DNA of 64,000 nt, taken from Mycolicibacterium fluoranthenivorans. Its GTDB lineage: Bacteria > Actinomycetota > Actinomycetes > Mycobacteriales > Mycobacteriaceae. The stretch spans positions 3,410,001-3,474,000 of the forward strand of contig NZ_JAANOW010000001.1 in assembly GCF_011758805.1 (NCBI RefSeq). Direction: 5' to 3'. The number at the start of each line of letters is the position of its first letter. The stretch's first letter is position 1. Below, piece by piece: positions 35,224 through 43,184 of this stretch. The notes under the pieces were generated by a model. That model made no database searches, was not told the origin of the DNA, and saw only the letters and a program-made list of their open reading frames with translations. Position numbers and translations under genes: made by a program.

Positions 35224-35656
35224 AGATACCGTCCGCCAGATGTGGAAGGCGTTGTCCGAGCGTGACTGGGACGCCGTCAAGTCACACCTGGCCGACGACT
35301 GCATCTACGCCGACATGCCGGTCGGCCCCGCGGCCTCGGCGCGCGGTCCCGAAGACATCGTCAAGCGGCTCAAGATCGGCCTTGAACCACTGGCCTCCTA
35401 TGTCAATCACGACGGGCTGCTGGTCGCCGACGGCGCCACCGTGATGTACGAGCATTCCGAGACCTGGGAATGGCGCACCGGCGAGACCGCCGTTCTGCGG
35501 TTCGTCACCGTGCACCACGTCCAGAACGACCGGATCACCCTATGGAAGGACTACTGGGACATGAGTGCGCTGGTGAACTTCGCGCCGTCGACGTGGTTGG
35601 ACGACCTCGCCCGCGCCGATATGTCCTGGATCTACGACGCCACCGGCCAGATCTGA
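35213..35656 (+). CDS. SnoaL/limonene-epoxide-hydrolase-fold protein
   Basis: A 147-residue NTF2-like protein beginning at GTG 35213. VRQMWKALSERDWDAVKSHL and DDCIYADMPVGP are typical of the SnoaL/LEH fold. The later SETWEWRTGETAVL and ITLWKDYWDMS resemble limonene-1,2-epoxide hydrolase-like proteins. It overlaps the amidohydrolase and probably acts on the same substrate path. Confidence 0.82.
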   Translation: MSAEDTVRQMWKALSERDWDAVKSHLADDCIYADMPVGPAASARGPEDIVKRLKIGLEPLASYVNHDGLLVADGATVMYEHSETWEWRTGETAVLRFVTVHHVQNDRITLWKDYWDMSALVNFAPSTWLDDLARADMSWIYDATGQI

Positions 35657-35702
35657 CACTGCCGAGACTGAACCGGGCGGTATCTGGGTACGTGCATGCA
35701 GT

Positions 35703-36194
35703 ATGACCTCTCGAATCCGCCACCTCGCGCTCATCGTCGCGGCAGCCGCGCTGCTGCTCGGTGTTACCGCACCCCCGGCCCTGGCCGACGACCGTCTTCA
35801 GTTCACCGGGACCACGCTCTCGGGTAGCCCCTTCAACGGCGCCAGCTTGCAGGGCCGCCCGGCCGTGCTCTGGTTCTGGACACCGTGGTGCCCGTTCTGC
35901 AATCAGGAAGCACCCAATGTCAGCCACGTCGCCGCGGCCAATCCCGGGGTGACGTTCGTCGGTGTGGCCGCCCGCTCAGATGTGGCCGCCATGCAGGGCT
36001 TCGTGTCCAAGTACAACCTCAACTTCACCAACCTCAACGACGCCGACGGATCCCTGTGGGCCCGGTTCAATGTGCCGTGGCAGCCCGCCTACCTGTTCGT
36101 GAAGCCGGATGGCACCTCGTCTTTCGTCAACAACCCGACCTCGGCGATGTCCGAACAGGAACTCTCCGACCGGGTCGCCGCGCTCAAGTCCTGA
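35703..36194 (+). CDS. Secreted thioredoxin-fold protein, Mpt53/DsbE type
   Basis: A 163-residue protein with a signal peptide (LIVAAAALLLGVTAPPALA) and thioredoxin fold with active site WTPWCPFCNQEAP, Cys 63 and Cys 66. The text is close to Mpt53 (Rv2878c), which oxidises extracytoplasmic thiols. The cis-Pro is in FNVPWQPAYL. The CcdA-like gene follows five bases after the stop and would relay electrons across the membrane. Confidence 0.9.
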   Translation: MTSRIRHLALIVAAAALLLGVTAPPALADDRLQFTGTTLSGSPFNGASLQGRPAVLWFWTPWCPFCNQEAPNVSHVAAANPGVTFVGVAARSDVAAMQGFVSKYNLNFTNLNDADGSLWARFNVPWQPAYLFVKPDGTSSFVNNPTSAMSEQELSDRVAALKS

Positions 36195-36198
36195 TCGA

Positions 36199-37038
36199 AT
36201 GAACCCAGACCTCGTGGGCCTGGCGTTCAGTGCCGGGCTGGTGGCCGCCCTGAACCCGTGCGGATTCGCCATGCTGCCGGCGTACCTGGCGCTGGTGGTG
36301 CAGCCGGACGGCGGCCCCGGCCGGGCCGTCGGGAGGGCGCTGGGGGCCACGGCGGCGATGACGCTGGGTGTGGTGGTGGTGTTCGCGGGGTTCGGCACGC
36401 TCGCCGTGTCGGTGGCCTCCACCATCCAGCGTTATCTCCCCTACGCCACGGTGGCGATCGGGGTGGTGCTGCTGTTGCTGGGCCTCTGGATGCTGTTGGG
36501 CCGGCGAGTGGGCTTACCGATCGGCGCCGGTGCACGCTGGGCACCCACCGCCCGGATCGGGTCCATGGTCGGCTACGGCGCAGGTTTCGCCCTCGCCTCA
36601 CTGTCGTGCACGGTGGGACCGTTCCTGGCGGTGACGGCAGGTGCGGCGCGGGCGGGGTCCGCGCGTGACGCGTCCCTGGTGTACCTGGCGTACGCGGCCG
36701 GTTTCGCCCTCATCGTCGGGGCGCTGGCGGTGTCGGTGGCGCTGGCCAGCTCTGCACTACTCGACCGAATGCGCCGAATTGTGCTCTATGTCAACAGGAT
36801 CGGCGGCGTGATACTCGTCGTCGTGGGTGCCTACGTGGCGTATTACGGCGTCTACGAGATCCGGTTGTTCACTTCCGGCGCGGGCCCCGCGGATCCGGTG
36901 ATCACCGCGGCCGGCCGGGTCCAGTCCGCCGTGGCCGGCTGGGTACATCAGCATGGGAGTTGGCCATGGCTACTTCTGCTCCTGGTGGGCGCGGTACTCA
37001 CCGCGACAACAGTGCGATACCGGCGACGACCAGACTGA
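36199..37038 (+). CDS. CcdA/DsbD-type membrane electron carrier (Rv2877c-like)
   Basis: A 279-residue protein with seven or more hydrophobic segments. The redox Cys pair is C21 in NPCGFAMLPAYLAL and C137 in LSCTVGPF, one in each half as in CcdA. It moves electrons from cytoplasmic thioredoxin to periplasmic thiols. It is co-transcribed with the Mpt53-like gene. The end overlaps the convergent membrane-protein gene by 41 bp. Confidence 0.88.
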   Translation: MNPDLVGLAFSAGLVAALNPCGFAMLPAYLALVVQPDGGPGRAVGRALGATAAMTLGVVVVFAGFGTLAVSVASTIQRYLPYATVAIGVVLLLLGLWMLLGRRVGLPIGAGARWAPTARIGSMVGYGAGFALASLSCTVGPFLAVTAGAARAGSARDASLVYLAYAAGFALIVGALAVSVALASSALLDRMRRIVLYVNRIGGVILVVVGAYVAYYGVYEIRLFTSGAGPADPVITAAGRVQSAVAGWVHQHGSWPWLLLLLVGAVLTATTVRYRRRPD

Positions 37039-37423
37039 GCACCTTGATCACCTCGAGCCCGACGTATGCGTGATGGGCGCGCGACCGGGGCACCTCGGCA
37101 CCGGCCAGCACCGCGTCGGAACGGCGGGTCAGGCGTGGGCGCACGGCGATCAGTTGCACCACCAGCGCACCCGCCGCCGTTGCGGTCGCCACGACGGCGG
37201 CAACCGGCGGGTGTGACAGCGCGAGTGCGGCAATGGCGACCAGGCCGAGCACCGACTCGGCCGCGTTGAGGGCACGGAACACCAACCGCCCGATTCCCAG
37301 CCCGATCGGCAGCGTGACACCGGGTGCCCGGAATTTCAGTGGCGCTTCCACAAACGAGATCGCCAGCACCATGCCCAGCCAGACGAACACGCCGGCGACC
37401 GCTGTCGCGACACCACCGCTCAT
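36998..37423 (-). CDS. Four-span membrane protein in the KstR operon
   Basis: A 141-residue protein with four hydrophobic segments (AVAGVFVWLGMVLAISFVEA, NAAESVLGLVAIAALAL, AVVATATAAGALVVQLIAV, VIKVLSLVVAGIALL). ATG 37423 comes five bases after the stop of the carboxymuconolactone decarboxylase gene, so both share the KstR promoter. The family is not recognised with confidence; it resembles short DUF4149/DUF1772-like proteins. A transport or membrane redox role would be a guess. Confidence 0.75.
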   Translation of the reverse strand: MSGGVATAVAGVFVWLGMVLAISFVEAPLKFRAPGVTLPIGLGIGRLVFRALNAAESVLGLVAIAALALSHPPVAAVVATATAAGALVVQLIAVRPRLTRRSDAVLAGAEVPRSRAHHAYVGLEVIKVLSLVVAGIALLSR

Positions 37424-37428
37424 CTGGA

Positions 37429-37911
37429 TCAGAGGGTGATCTTGCAAGCCTGGCCGATATCGAGGGTGCGCAGCATCCGGCCCATCCCGAGCCACATGGC
37501 ACAGGACAGCGCCAGATCGGTCAGCAGTTCGTCGTCGAATTCGGCCGAACAGCGCTGCCAAAACTCCTCATCGTCACGTAAGGCGGTGTGATCGCGCGCG
37601 AATCGTTCCGCGAACTCCGCGGCAACCCGCTCCTGCGCGCTGTAGCCGGACCAGCTTCGCCACTCGTGGGCGTGGTCGTAGAGATCTTCGTCGACCCCTG
37701 CGGCGATGCCATCCGAATCGCGCGTGTTCTGGCACACCACGCATTCGTTGTCCAGGGCGATCACCATCCGGGCCAGCTCGCGGACCCGCATCGGGAGACG
37801 GTTCTTGGTGTAGACCGCGTTCGTGAAACCGGCCATCGCGACCCCGATATCGGGAGATTTGCGCACCCATGCGGCGGCGTCATCGTCGGCAAAATCTCCG
37901 ATTCGACTCAT
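37429..37911 (-). CDS. Carboxymuconolactone decarboxylase-family (AhpD-like) protein
   Basis: A 160-residue protein of the CMD/AhpD fold with a CxxC (NECVVCQNTRDS). The Cys pair suggests peroxidase/reductase chemistry more than decarboxylation. ATG 37911 is preferred: the other start, 37950, falls inside the KstR operator. CMD-family genes are known in actinobacterial steroid regulons. It heads a two-gene operon with the membrane protein. Confidence 0.87.
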   Translation of the reverse strand: MSRIGDFADDDAAAWVRKSPDIGVAMAGFTNAVYTKNRLPMRVRELARMVIALDNECVVCQNTRDSDGIAAGVDEDLYDHAHEWRSWSGYSAQERVAAEFAERFARDHTALRDDEEFWQRCSAEFDDELLTDLALSCAMWLGMGRMLRTLDIGQACKITL

Positions 37912-37942
37912 GCTGCGAAGCGTACGCGCGCCGAGAGAGAAT

Positions 37943-37956
37943 TGGAACATGTTCTA
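37943..37956. promoter_or_regulatory. KstR operator (perfect match)
   Basis: TGGAACATGTTCTA matches TNNAACNNGTTNNA exactly and has the inner palindrome GAACATGTTC. It is 31 bp upstream of the chosen start of the CMD-family gene. No other promoter shares it, since bacterioferritin on the other side ends toward it. Confidence 0.88.
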
Positions 37957-37966
37957 GTTTTTCGAC

Positions 37967-38003
37967 GCCGCCGGCCGCCGACGGAGTGTCGGCGGCCGGC
38001 GGG
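37967..38003 (-). terminator. GC-rich hairpin downstream of bfrA
   Basis: A 15-of-16 bp stem (GCCGCCGGCCGCCGAC / GTCGGCGGCCGGCGGG) with a 5-base loop lies 14 bp after the bacterioferritin stop and before the KstR operator. It likely ends the bacterioferritin transcript; no T tract follows. Confidence 0.65.
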
Positions 38004-38017
38004 TGTCGGTATCGGGA

Positions 38018-38497
38018 TTACTTGGGTGGACGCGAAACGCACTGCGCCGAGTACAGCGCCTCGCCGAGCTTGTCCATCAGCTCCAGCTGCGTTTCCAGGT
38101 AGTCGATGTGCTTCTCCTCGTCGGCGAGGATGTCCTCGAAAAGCTTGGCCGACACCGCATCCTGCTTCTCACGGCACATGATGACACCCGGCCGCAGTCG
38201 GGCCACCACCTCGTACTCGATCGCGAGGTCGGCCTCGAACTGCTCGCGCAGCGTCTGGCCGACTCGCAGCGAGAACAATCGCTGATAGTTCGGGAGACCG
38301 TCGAGGAGCAGAATGCGGTCGGTGATCCATTCCGCGTGGTGCATTTCCTCGATGGATTCTTCGCGCGTGTGTTGCGCTAATTCGCTGAATCCCCAATTGT
38401 CCTGCATCTTCGAATGCAGAAAATACTGATTGATCGCCGTGAGTTCGCTTGTCAACTGCTCGTTGAGCAGTTTCAGAACTTCCGGATCGCCTTGCAT
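38018..38497 (-). CDS. bfrA: Bacterioferritin (BfrA type)
   Basis: The 159-residue product has all ferroxidase ligands at the standard positions E18, E51, H54, E94, E127 and H130, and the haem ligand M52. Length equals that of M. tuberculosis BfrA (Rv1876). It assembles to 24-mers storing iron, with haem between subunits. ATG 38497 follows a TAGGAG ribosome site; the frame opens to 38512. Divergent from the two-repeat/Bfd pair, with two IdeR-type boxes between. In M. tuberculosis bfrA is activated by iron-bound IdeR. Confidence 0.95.
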   Translation of the reverse strand: MQGDPEVLKLLNEQLTSELTAINQYFLHSKMQDNWGFSELAQHTREESIEEMHHAEWITDRILLLDGLPNYQRLFSLRVGQTLREQFEADLAIEYEVVARLRPGVIMCREKQDAVSAKLFEDILADEEKHIDYLETQLELMDKLGEALYSAQCVSRPPK

Positions 38498-38512
38498 ATC
38501 ACTCCTAAGCAC

Positions 38513-38529
38513 CTTGAGGGCTGGTCAAG
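38513..38529. promoter_or_regulatory. Inverted repeat in the bfrA leader
   Basis: CTTGAGGGCTGGTCAAG has perfect 5-bp arms around seven bases and ends 16 bp before the bfrA start. It could be an operator or leader hairpin. The spacing does not fit HspR's HAIR element (arms 11 apart). Confidence 0.35.
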
Positions 38530-38629
38530 CGTTGCTCTTGCCGTGCGCTTTGAATCTAGTGCAGCACAGACACGCGGGCGAGGGCTTCGACGGCGATTCC
38601 GCGCGACATCGGACGGGTTTGCGTCGCCG

Positions 38630-38648
38630 GTAGGTGAGGCTAACCCTA
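38630..38648. promoter_or_regulatory. IdeR box 1
   Basis: GTAGGTGAGGCTAACCCTA matches the IdeR consensus TTAGGTTAGGCTAACCTAA at 15 of 19 positions. It is 133 bp upstream of the bfrA start, the sort of distance at which IdeR activates bacterioferritin genes. Confidence 0.75.
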
Positions 38649-38682
38649 GTCAGCGATGCAGAGATGGACTGGCTTGCCTAAC

Positions 38683-38701
38683 TAAGGTTACACTCACCTA
38701 A
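38683..38701. promoter_or_regulatory. IdeR box 2
   Basis: TAAGGTTACACTCACCTAA also matches 15 of 19 consensus positions. It ends at the first base of the leader ORF and 55 bp before the two-repeat gene, a position suited to repression of that operon by iron-bound IdeR. Confidence 0.72.
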
Positions 38702-38760
38702 TGATCGACGGCGGCGCCGGGAAGCCGGCTGCCATGGAGGCGGAGGCGGTGTGCAAATGA
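38701..38760 (+). CDS. Possible 19-codon leader ORF
   Basis: ATG 38701 opens a 19-residue frame (MIDGGAGKPAAMEAEAVCK) whose TGA overlaps the ATG of the two-repeat gene in the form ATGA. It lies directly after IdeR box 2 and has no clear ribosome site, so a leaderless start is possible. It may couple or modulate translation of the downstream pair, or be chance. Confidence 0.35.
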   Translation: MIDGGAGKPAAMEAEAVCK

Positions 38761-39392
38761 GCGAATACCATTTGCATTCACTTATTCTGGCCGCCGACTA
38801 TCGCGTCGCCGATCCCGAGTCGATGTGGAATTCGTTGAAAGACCGCCAGCAATCGCTGGTGAATATCGACGCCCATCATGTCGTTCTCTACACGTCGATT
38901 TGGGAACCAGGGCGCATTCTGGTGACCATCGGCGTATCCCATCCCAATTCTGTACGCGATGTTCTGCGTTCGCAGGCGATATTCGATCTCTTTGACATCT
39001 CGGGCGTCGACGATATTCCGGCGGTCTTCGCGGGCGAGGTCGTGGAGAAGATCGACCTGTTCGACACTGCGGCGGGCAGCGCCGGGGAAACCGTCGCCGG
39101 CGTGATCGTGGGCGTGGTCGCCACCGTGGACAGCGCGGAGGACCTGATGGTCAAGGTGCACGGCGCCCTGGACCGGTTCCGGCAGTCCGGCGTCCGCAAG
39201 ATCTGGGTGTACCGCGCGTTCGACGACGGACACGAAGTGCTGATCCTGCAAGAGATCGAGAACGAGGCCAGTGCACGCCGCTGGATCGACCATCCCGATG
39301 CCGCCGCGGAGTGGTTGTCCCGGGCCGGATTCGGGGCCTACCCCTCCCTGTTCGTCGGAAAGTTCGCCCATCTGATGACGGTCGGGAGCTGA
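38757..39392 (+). CDS. Two-repeat alpha/beta protein coupled to Bfd, copy B
   Basis: A 211-residue paralogue of the protein at 8884-9531. It keeps the two-half layout: half one ends FDISGVDDIPAVFAGEVV, half two LSRAGFGAYPSLFVGKF. Residues invariant between the copies include DAHHV-like text, the aromatic Asp-Asp-His-Glu patch AFDDGHEVLILQE and ARRW. Histidines near residues 33-34 and at the C-terminal FAHLM are shared and could bind metal or haem; this is conjecture. ATG 38757 follows GGAGGCGG; GTG 38751 is also possible. Position between IdeR box 2 and Bfd, and divergence from bfrA, link it to iron storage. Confidence 0.85.
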   Translation: MSEYHLHSLILAADYRVADPESMWNSLKDRQQSLVNIDAHHVVLYTSIWEPGRILVTIGVSHPNSVRDVLRSQAIFDLFDISGVDDIPAVFAGEVVEKIDLFDTAAGSAGETVAGVIVGVVATVDSAEDLMVKVHGALDRFRQSGVRKIWVYRAFDDGHEVLILQEIENEASARRWIDHPDAAAEWLSRAGFGAYPSLFVGKFAHLMTVGS

Positions 39393-39396
39393 GCCG

Positions 39397-39582
39397 ATGT
39401 TCGTCTGTCTGTGTACCGGCGCCACCACCCAGGCCGTCCACGACGCCGTGGCTGCGGGTGCCACCACGTCCAAACAGATCGCCGACGCGTGTGGGGCGGG
39501 ATCGGACTGCGGACGCTGCCGCCGCACACTGCGCGCGATCCTCGCGGCCTCCCGCGAGTGCCCGGTGCATGCGGCCAGTTAG
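39397..39582 (+). CDS. bfd: Bacterioferritin-associated ferredoxin (Bfd) copy B
   Basis: A 61-residue [2Fe-2S] ferredoxin, MFVCLCTGAT, with ligands C4, C6, C38 and C41. It starts four bases after the two-repeat protein. Its function should be to reduce BfrA haem so that Fe(II) leaves the store. Being close to bfrA, this is the more likely physiological partner of the two Bfd copies. Its last four bases overlap the end of the convergent enoyl-CoA hydratase gene. Confidence 0.9.
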   Translation: MFVCLCTGATTQAVHDAVAAGATTSKQIADACGAGSDCGRCRRTLRAILAASRECPVHAAS

Positions 39583-40334
39583 CCGCGCTTGTCGACGAAC
39601 GAGGCCAGCGCGTCGACGTTGGCGGCCTGGCCGAGAAGCTCGGCGAACAACGCGTTCTCCCGTTCGCTGGCCTCGGCGATACCCGGCCGAATCGGCTCCA
39701 GCATGGTCTTCTTCACCGCCAGCAGGCTGCCCAGCGGGCGCGAGGCCAGCACCTCGGCGTGCCTGCGCGCCTCGGCCAGGAGGTCCTCGGGCTCACAGAC
39801 CTTGAACACCAACCCCATTCGCTGCGCTTCGGCCGCATCGATCCACTCCGAGGACAACAGCAGCCATGCCGCGTTCTGCCTGCCGATCAGCCGCGGCAGC
39901 AGGTACGACGAGGCGGCCTCGGGCGGCACGCCGAGGCTGGTGAACGGGCACTTCAGCCGCGCCGTGGACGACATGAACGCCAGATCCGCGTAGCCGAGGA
40001 TGGTCGTGCCGATACCCAGCCCGACGCCGTTGACCGCACAGATGAACGGTTTCGGAAACGCGGCGAGCGCCTCGATCATGCCGCGGAAACCGTACTTGCC
40101 CGGCTTGTAGTCGGGGTCGGTGACCAGCTTCTGCATCTCCACCAGGTCATTGCCCGCACTGAAGGCGCGACCCGCTCCGGTCAGCAGCACGACCGACACC
40201 TCGGGGTCGTCTGCTGCTGCCAACAGCGCCTCGGTGGTGGCGTCGTACAGCGCCTCGCTGAAGGCGTTGAGCGCTTCGGGCCGGTTCAGGGTGAGCGTGC
40301 GCACCCGGTTGTCATCGGAGATCAATAATGTCAC
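39579..40334 (-). CDS. Enoyl-CoA hydratase/isomerase family protein
   Basis: A 251-residue crotonase-fold protein. The oxyanion-hole text GRAFSAGNDLVEMQ and NGVGLGIGTTILGYADLAFM are present; Glu in GVPPEAASSYLLPRL is at the usual catalytic position. GTG 40334 is chosen since its GTGA overlaps the stop of the EthD-like gene. Typical of the many EchA proteins of mycobacteria; substrate not known. Confidence 0.88.
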   Translation of the reverse strand: MTLLISDDNRVRTLTLNRPEALNAFSEALYDATTEALLAAADDPEVSVVLLTGAGRAFSAGNDLVEMQKLVTDPDYKPGKYGFRGMIEALAAFPKPFICAVNGVGLGIGTTILGYADLAFMSSTARLKCPFTSLGVPPEAASSYLLPRLIGRQNAAWLLLSSEWIDAAEAQRMGLVFKVCEPEDLLAEARRHAEVLASRPLGSLLAVKKTMLEPIRPGIAEASERENALFAELLGQAANVDALASFVDKRG

Positions 40335-41041
40335 GCCCGTAGCGTATCCACCGGGCCCCACAGCGGGTACCGGCTGGTGGGCACCGTGTCGATATCTCGG
40401 TCTGCGCCGAACCGTGCCACGCTGGCCGCCATCTTCCCCATCCGGTCCCCGAGATCGGCATCGTCGGCCGCACCGAAGAACGCGTGCAGGTCGGACACCG
40501 CCTCGATCGGGAACAGTTCCTCGACGATGGCGTCGATCCGAGGTGCACCAGCGGTAAGGGGCCGCACCACCGTGTTCTGGGTGTAGCCGAACGTGGCCTG
40601 GGTGGCGATGGCCACCGGGGTGTGGTCGATATGCCATCGAGTGAGCCACGTGGCCTGGTCCAGGTCGGCGGGTCTGCGCAGCAGCGCCACGTTGGCCAAG
40701 CCGGGGGTGCGCGCACTCGGCGGCCCCGTCGGTCCGGGCAGGGGCACCGACTCGGTCACCAAATACGCTGCCAGATGATCACATTCGGGTGCCAGCAGCT
40801 CGAGGGCCGCAGTGACGGCCGCGCCGTAGTACTGGTGGGTCCAGATGCTCACGACCGCGGCCACCGGTGGATCCAGCGTGGTGAGCGTCATCAGCGAGGC
40901 CCGGACGGCGTCATCCCTGACGTTGACGGTCAGGCCGGGCAGGTGCAGCTCGGACAACGCCGATGCCACCCCGGTCCGCAATCGCCGACACCATTGCTCA
41001 TCCGCTTCGGCCCGCCGCAACGTGACCATCACCTTTTCCAC
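40331..41041 (-). CDS. EthD-domain-like hypothetical protein
   Basis: A 236-residue soluble protein. The central WLTRWHIDHTPVAI resembles the EthD domain core (WHxxH), a dimeric alpha/beta barrel found in several breakdown pathways. Start GTG 41041, with ATG 41029 as alternative. It is translationally coupled to the enoyl-CoA hydratase, so it likely takes part in the same acyl-CoA pathway. Confidence 0.68.
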   Translation of the reverse strand: MEKVMVTLRRAEADEQWCRRLRTGVASALSELHLPGLTVNVRDDAVRASLMTLTTLDPPVAAVVSIWTHQYYGAAVTAALELLAPECDHLAAYLVTESVPLPGPTGPPSARTPGLANVALLRRPADLDQATWLTRWHIDHTPVAIATQATFGYTQNTVVRPLTAGAPRIDAIVEELFPIEAVSDLHAFFGAADDADLGDRMGKMAASVARFGADRDIDTVPTSRYPLWGPVDTLRA

Positions 41042-41129
41042 TCCCCGAAAGTAACAACCGCCGAGACGAGATAGGGCCGGATCAGGTCGCGGTCAGGACG
41101 CGATTCCGGGAACGCCTCAGTTACCCCCG

Positions 41130-43184
41130 GTGGGCCACCCGGAGGACGACAATGAACAGGTGGCGAAGGGTAGGCCCCTGGGGCTGACGCTCTACGAGTT
41201 CGGCGCCGTGGTGCGCAGCCTGCTCGGCGTGCTGGGGGTGACCGCCGTTGCGCTCTACCTCGGCTCGCCGGGAGCCGCCATCGCCGCCGGGGGCGCCGCG
41301 GCCATGGCCGGTGCGACCGCCCTGCAGGACAGTCCGCGCAGCCGGTTGCCACTGGTCGTCGCCGTGTCGGTGGAAATGGCCCTGGCGGTGGCCGCCGGCG
41401 GACTCAGCTCCGCCTGGACACCGGCGTTCCTCGCGGTGGTCGCCGCGTGGTGCTTCACGGCCGGCATGCAGTGGGCGCTGAGCGCCAATGCCGGAATGGT
41501 GGCCTCGGGTGCGGCAATCCTGCTGGTCACCGCCTCACCCACGGCGGACAGCCTCACCACGGTGTCGACCGCGAGTGGCCTGGCTCTGGTCGGCGGACTG
41601 GCTCAAGGGGTGCTGATCGCGCTCTGGCCGCAACGCCGATGGCGCGACCAGCGGGAGGCGCTTGCCCTCGCGTACCGCTCGCTCGGCGCCGACGCCACCC
41701 GATTGGCATCGGACCCGGGGGCACAGGTGGACCGGCAGCCGTTGATCCGGCTGCGGGAGGCGTTCACGCTCAGCGAGTCCCAGGCCCGACTCCGACCACC
41801 GGCCTACCGCGGCTGGTACGGGTTGCCGGAGCGGATCATGGTGACACTCACCGCACTCGGTCGTGAGGGGCCCCGGGACGGGGCCGCCGCCGACGTGCTG
41901 CAGGCCGGCGCCGACCTCCTCGATCTCATCGCCCAGCGCGCGCCGCGACGTCAGATCGGTCCGGCGCTGGCACGGGTGGACGCGGCGGCCGAGCAGCTCA
42001 GCGGGGCGACCCGAATTGTCGCCCAACGGCTTTCGCACCAGCTGTCGGAGGCCGTCGAGCTGCATCTCGGCCTGTTCGAGCCCGAACAGATCGCCCCACT
42101 GCGTCGGCCCGGGCTTCCACATTCCTGGGCCGTGGCGGCCGGCCTGATCCGTGCGCAACTGAGCTGGCGGTCCCCCATCCTTCGGCACGCCATGCGGCTG
42201 ACGATCGCCGCGACCGCCGGGGTGACGATGGGCCGCGCGGCCGGCGCCGAATACGGTTACTGGATCGCGGTCACGGTCCTCATGGTGCTGCGCCCGGAGA
42301 CTGCGCACACCTATACCCGGTGCATCGGCCGGATCACCGGCACCGCAATCGGCGTGGTCGCCGCCTCCTCATTCACCGCACTACTGCACCCGGGCGGGCT
42401 GGCCTCGGTGGCACTGGCGGTGGTGTTTCTGGGAATCGCCTACCTGGCAGCGGACTTCGGTTACCTCGTGGTCAGCGCCGCCCTGGCGGCCGCGATCATC
42501 TTCCTGCTGGACGTGAGCGGCGGGGTCGACACCAGTACGGTCGAACAGCGCTGGTTCGCGACCATCATCGGCGGCGCGCTGGCGGTGATCGTGCATGTCT
42601 GCCTGCCCGACAGCGCCCTCGTGCGACTGCACCAGCGGGCCGGTGAATTGCTGAAGACCGAAATCGATTACGCAGCCACGGTGATCAAGGCTTTCGTCCA
42701 CGACCTCGACCATCCCGCCGAAATGCTGTCGGCCGCGTGGCAGCGAGCGGCCAGCGCGCGCACCGCTTTCGAGGCCGCCGCCGGTGCGACCCGCACCGAT
42801 GATCCCGAGATTCGACGGTGGTTGCGCACCTACCGCGCCTCGCTCAACGCCGTCACCACCAGTTGCGCCACTCTGGAATCAACTCTGCCCTCGCATCCGT
42901 CACCCACCCTCAACCGTGAATTCACCAGTGCCATAGACGGTTACGTCAAAGCTCTGATGGGCAATCCGGCGACGCCGGCGGCGCCCTGGCGGGTGGATGC
43001 CGAGCAACTCGCCGCCGCTGCCGTCGCGGTACGCGACACCGCCCCGCTGCTCAGCTCCGATGACGGCCCCGCCCGCGTGCTGGTCGGCGAATTGGCCACC
43101 ATCACCCAGGTGGTGGTGGATATCGCCCATGTCAGACCGGTGGGTCAGTCAGCTGCTCATCCCTGGCCCACTTCGGCCGAATGA
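41130..43184 (+). CDS. FUSC-family membrane protein, second copy
   Basis: A 684-residue protein with two hydrophobic blocks (about residues 25-170 and 350-500) around a cytoplasmic domain. HAMRLTIAATAGVTMGRAAG and ARC-like TRCIGRITGTAIGVVAA fit the second FUSC block. It is longer than the paralogue at 31549. GTG 41130 is the likely start. The end overlaps the convergent thioesterase by 53 bp. Substrate unknown. Confidence 0.82.
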   Translation: MGHPEDDNEQVAKGRPLGLTLYEFGAVVRSLLGVLGVTAVALYLGSPGAAIAAGGAAAMAGATALQDSPRSRLPLVVAVSVEMALAVAAGGLSSAWTPAFLAVVAAWCFTAGMQWALSANAGMVASGAAILLVTASPTADSLTTVSTASGLALVGGLAQGVLIALWPQRRWRDQREALALAYRSLGADATRLASDPGAQVDRQPLIRLREAFTLSESQARLRPPAYRGWYGLPERIMVTLTALGREGPRDGAAADVLQAGADLLDLIAQRAPRRQIGPALARVDAAAEQLSGATRIVAQRLSHQLSEAVELHLGLFEPEQIAPLRRPGLPHSWAVAAGLIRAQLSWRSPILRHAMRLTIAATAGVTMGRAAGAEYGYWIAVTVLMVLRPETAHTYTRCIGRITGTAIGVVAASSFTALLHPGGLASVALAVVFLGIAYLAADFGYLVVSAALAAAIIFLLDVSGGVDTSTVEQRWFATIIGGALAVIVHVCLPDSALVRLHQRAGELLKTEIDYAATVIKAFVHDLDHPAEMLSAAWQRAASARTAFEAAAGATRTDDPEIRRWLRTYRASLNAVTTSCATLESTLPSHPSPTLNREFTSAIDGYVKALMGNPATPAAPWRVDAEQLAAAAVAVRDTAPLLSSDDGPARVLVGELATITQVVVDIAHVRPVGQSAAHPWPTSAE

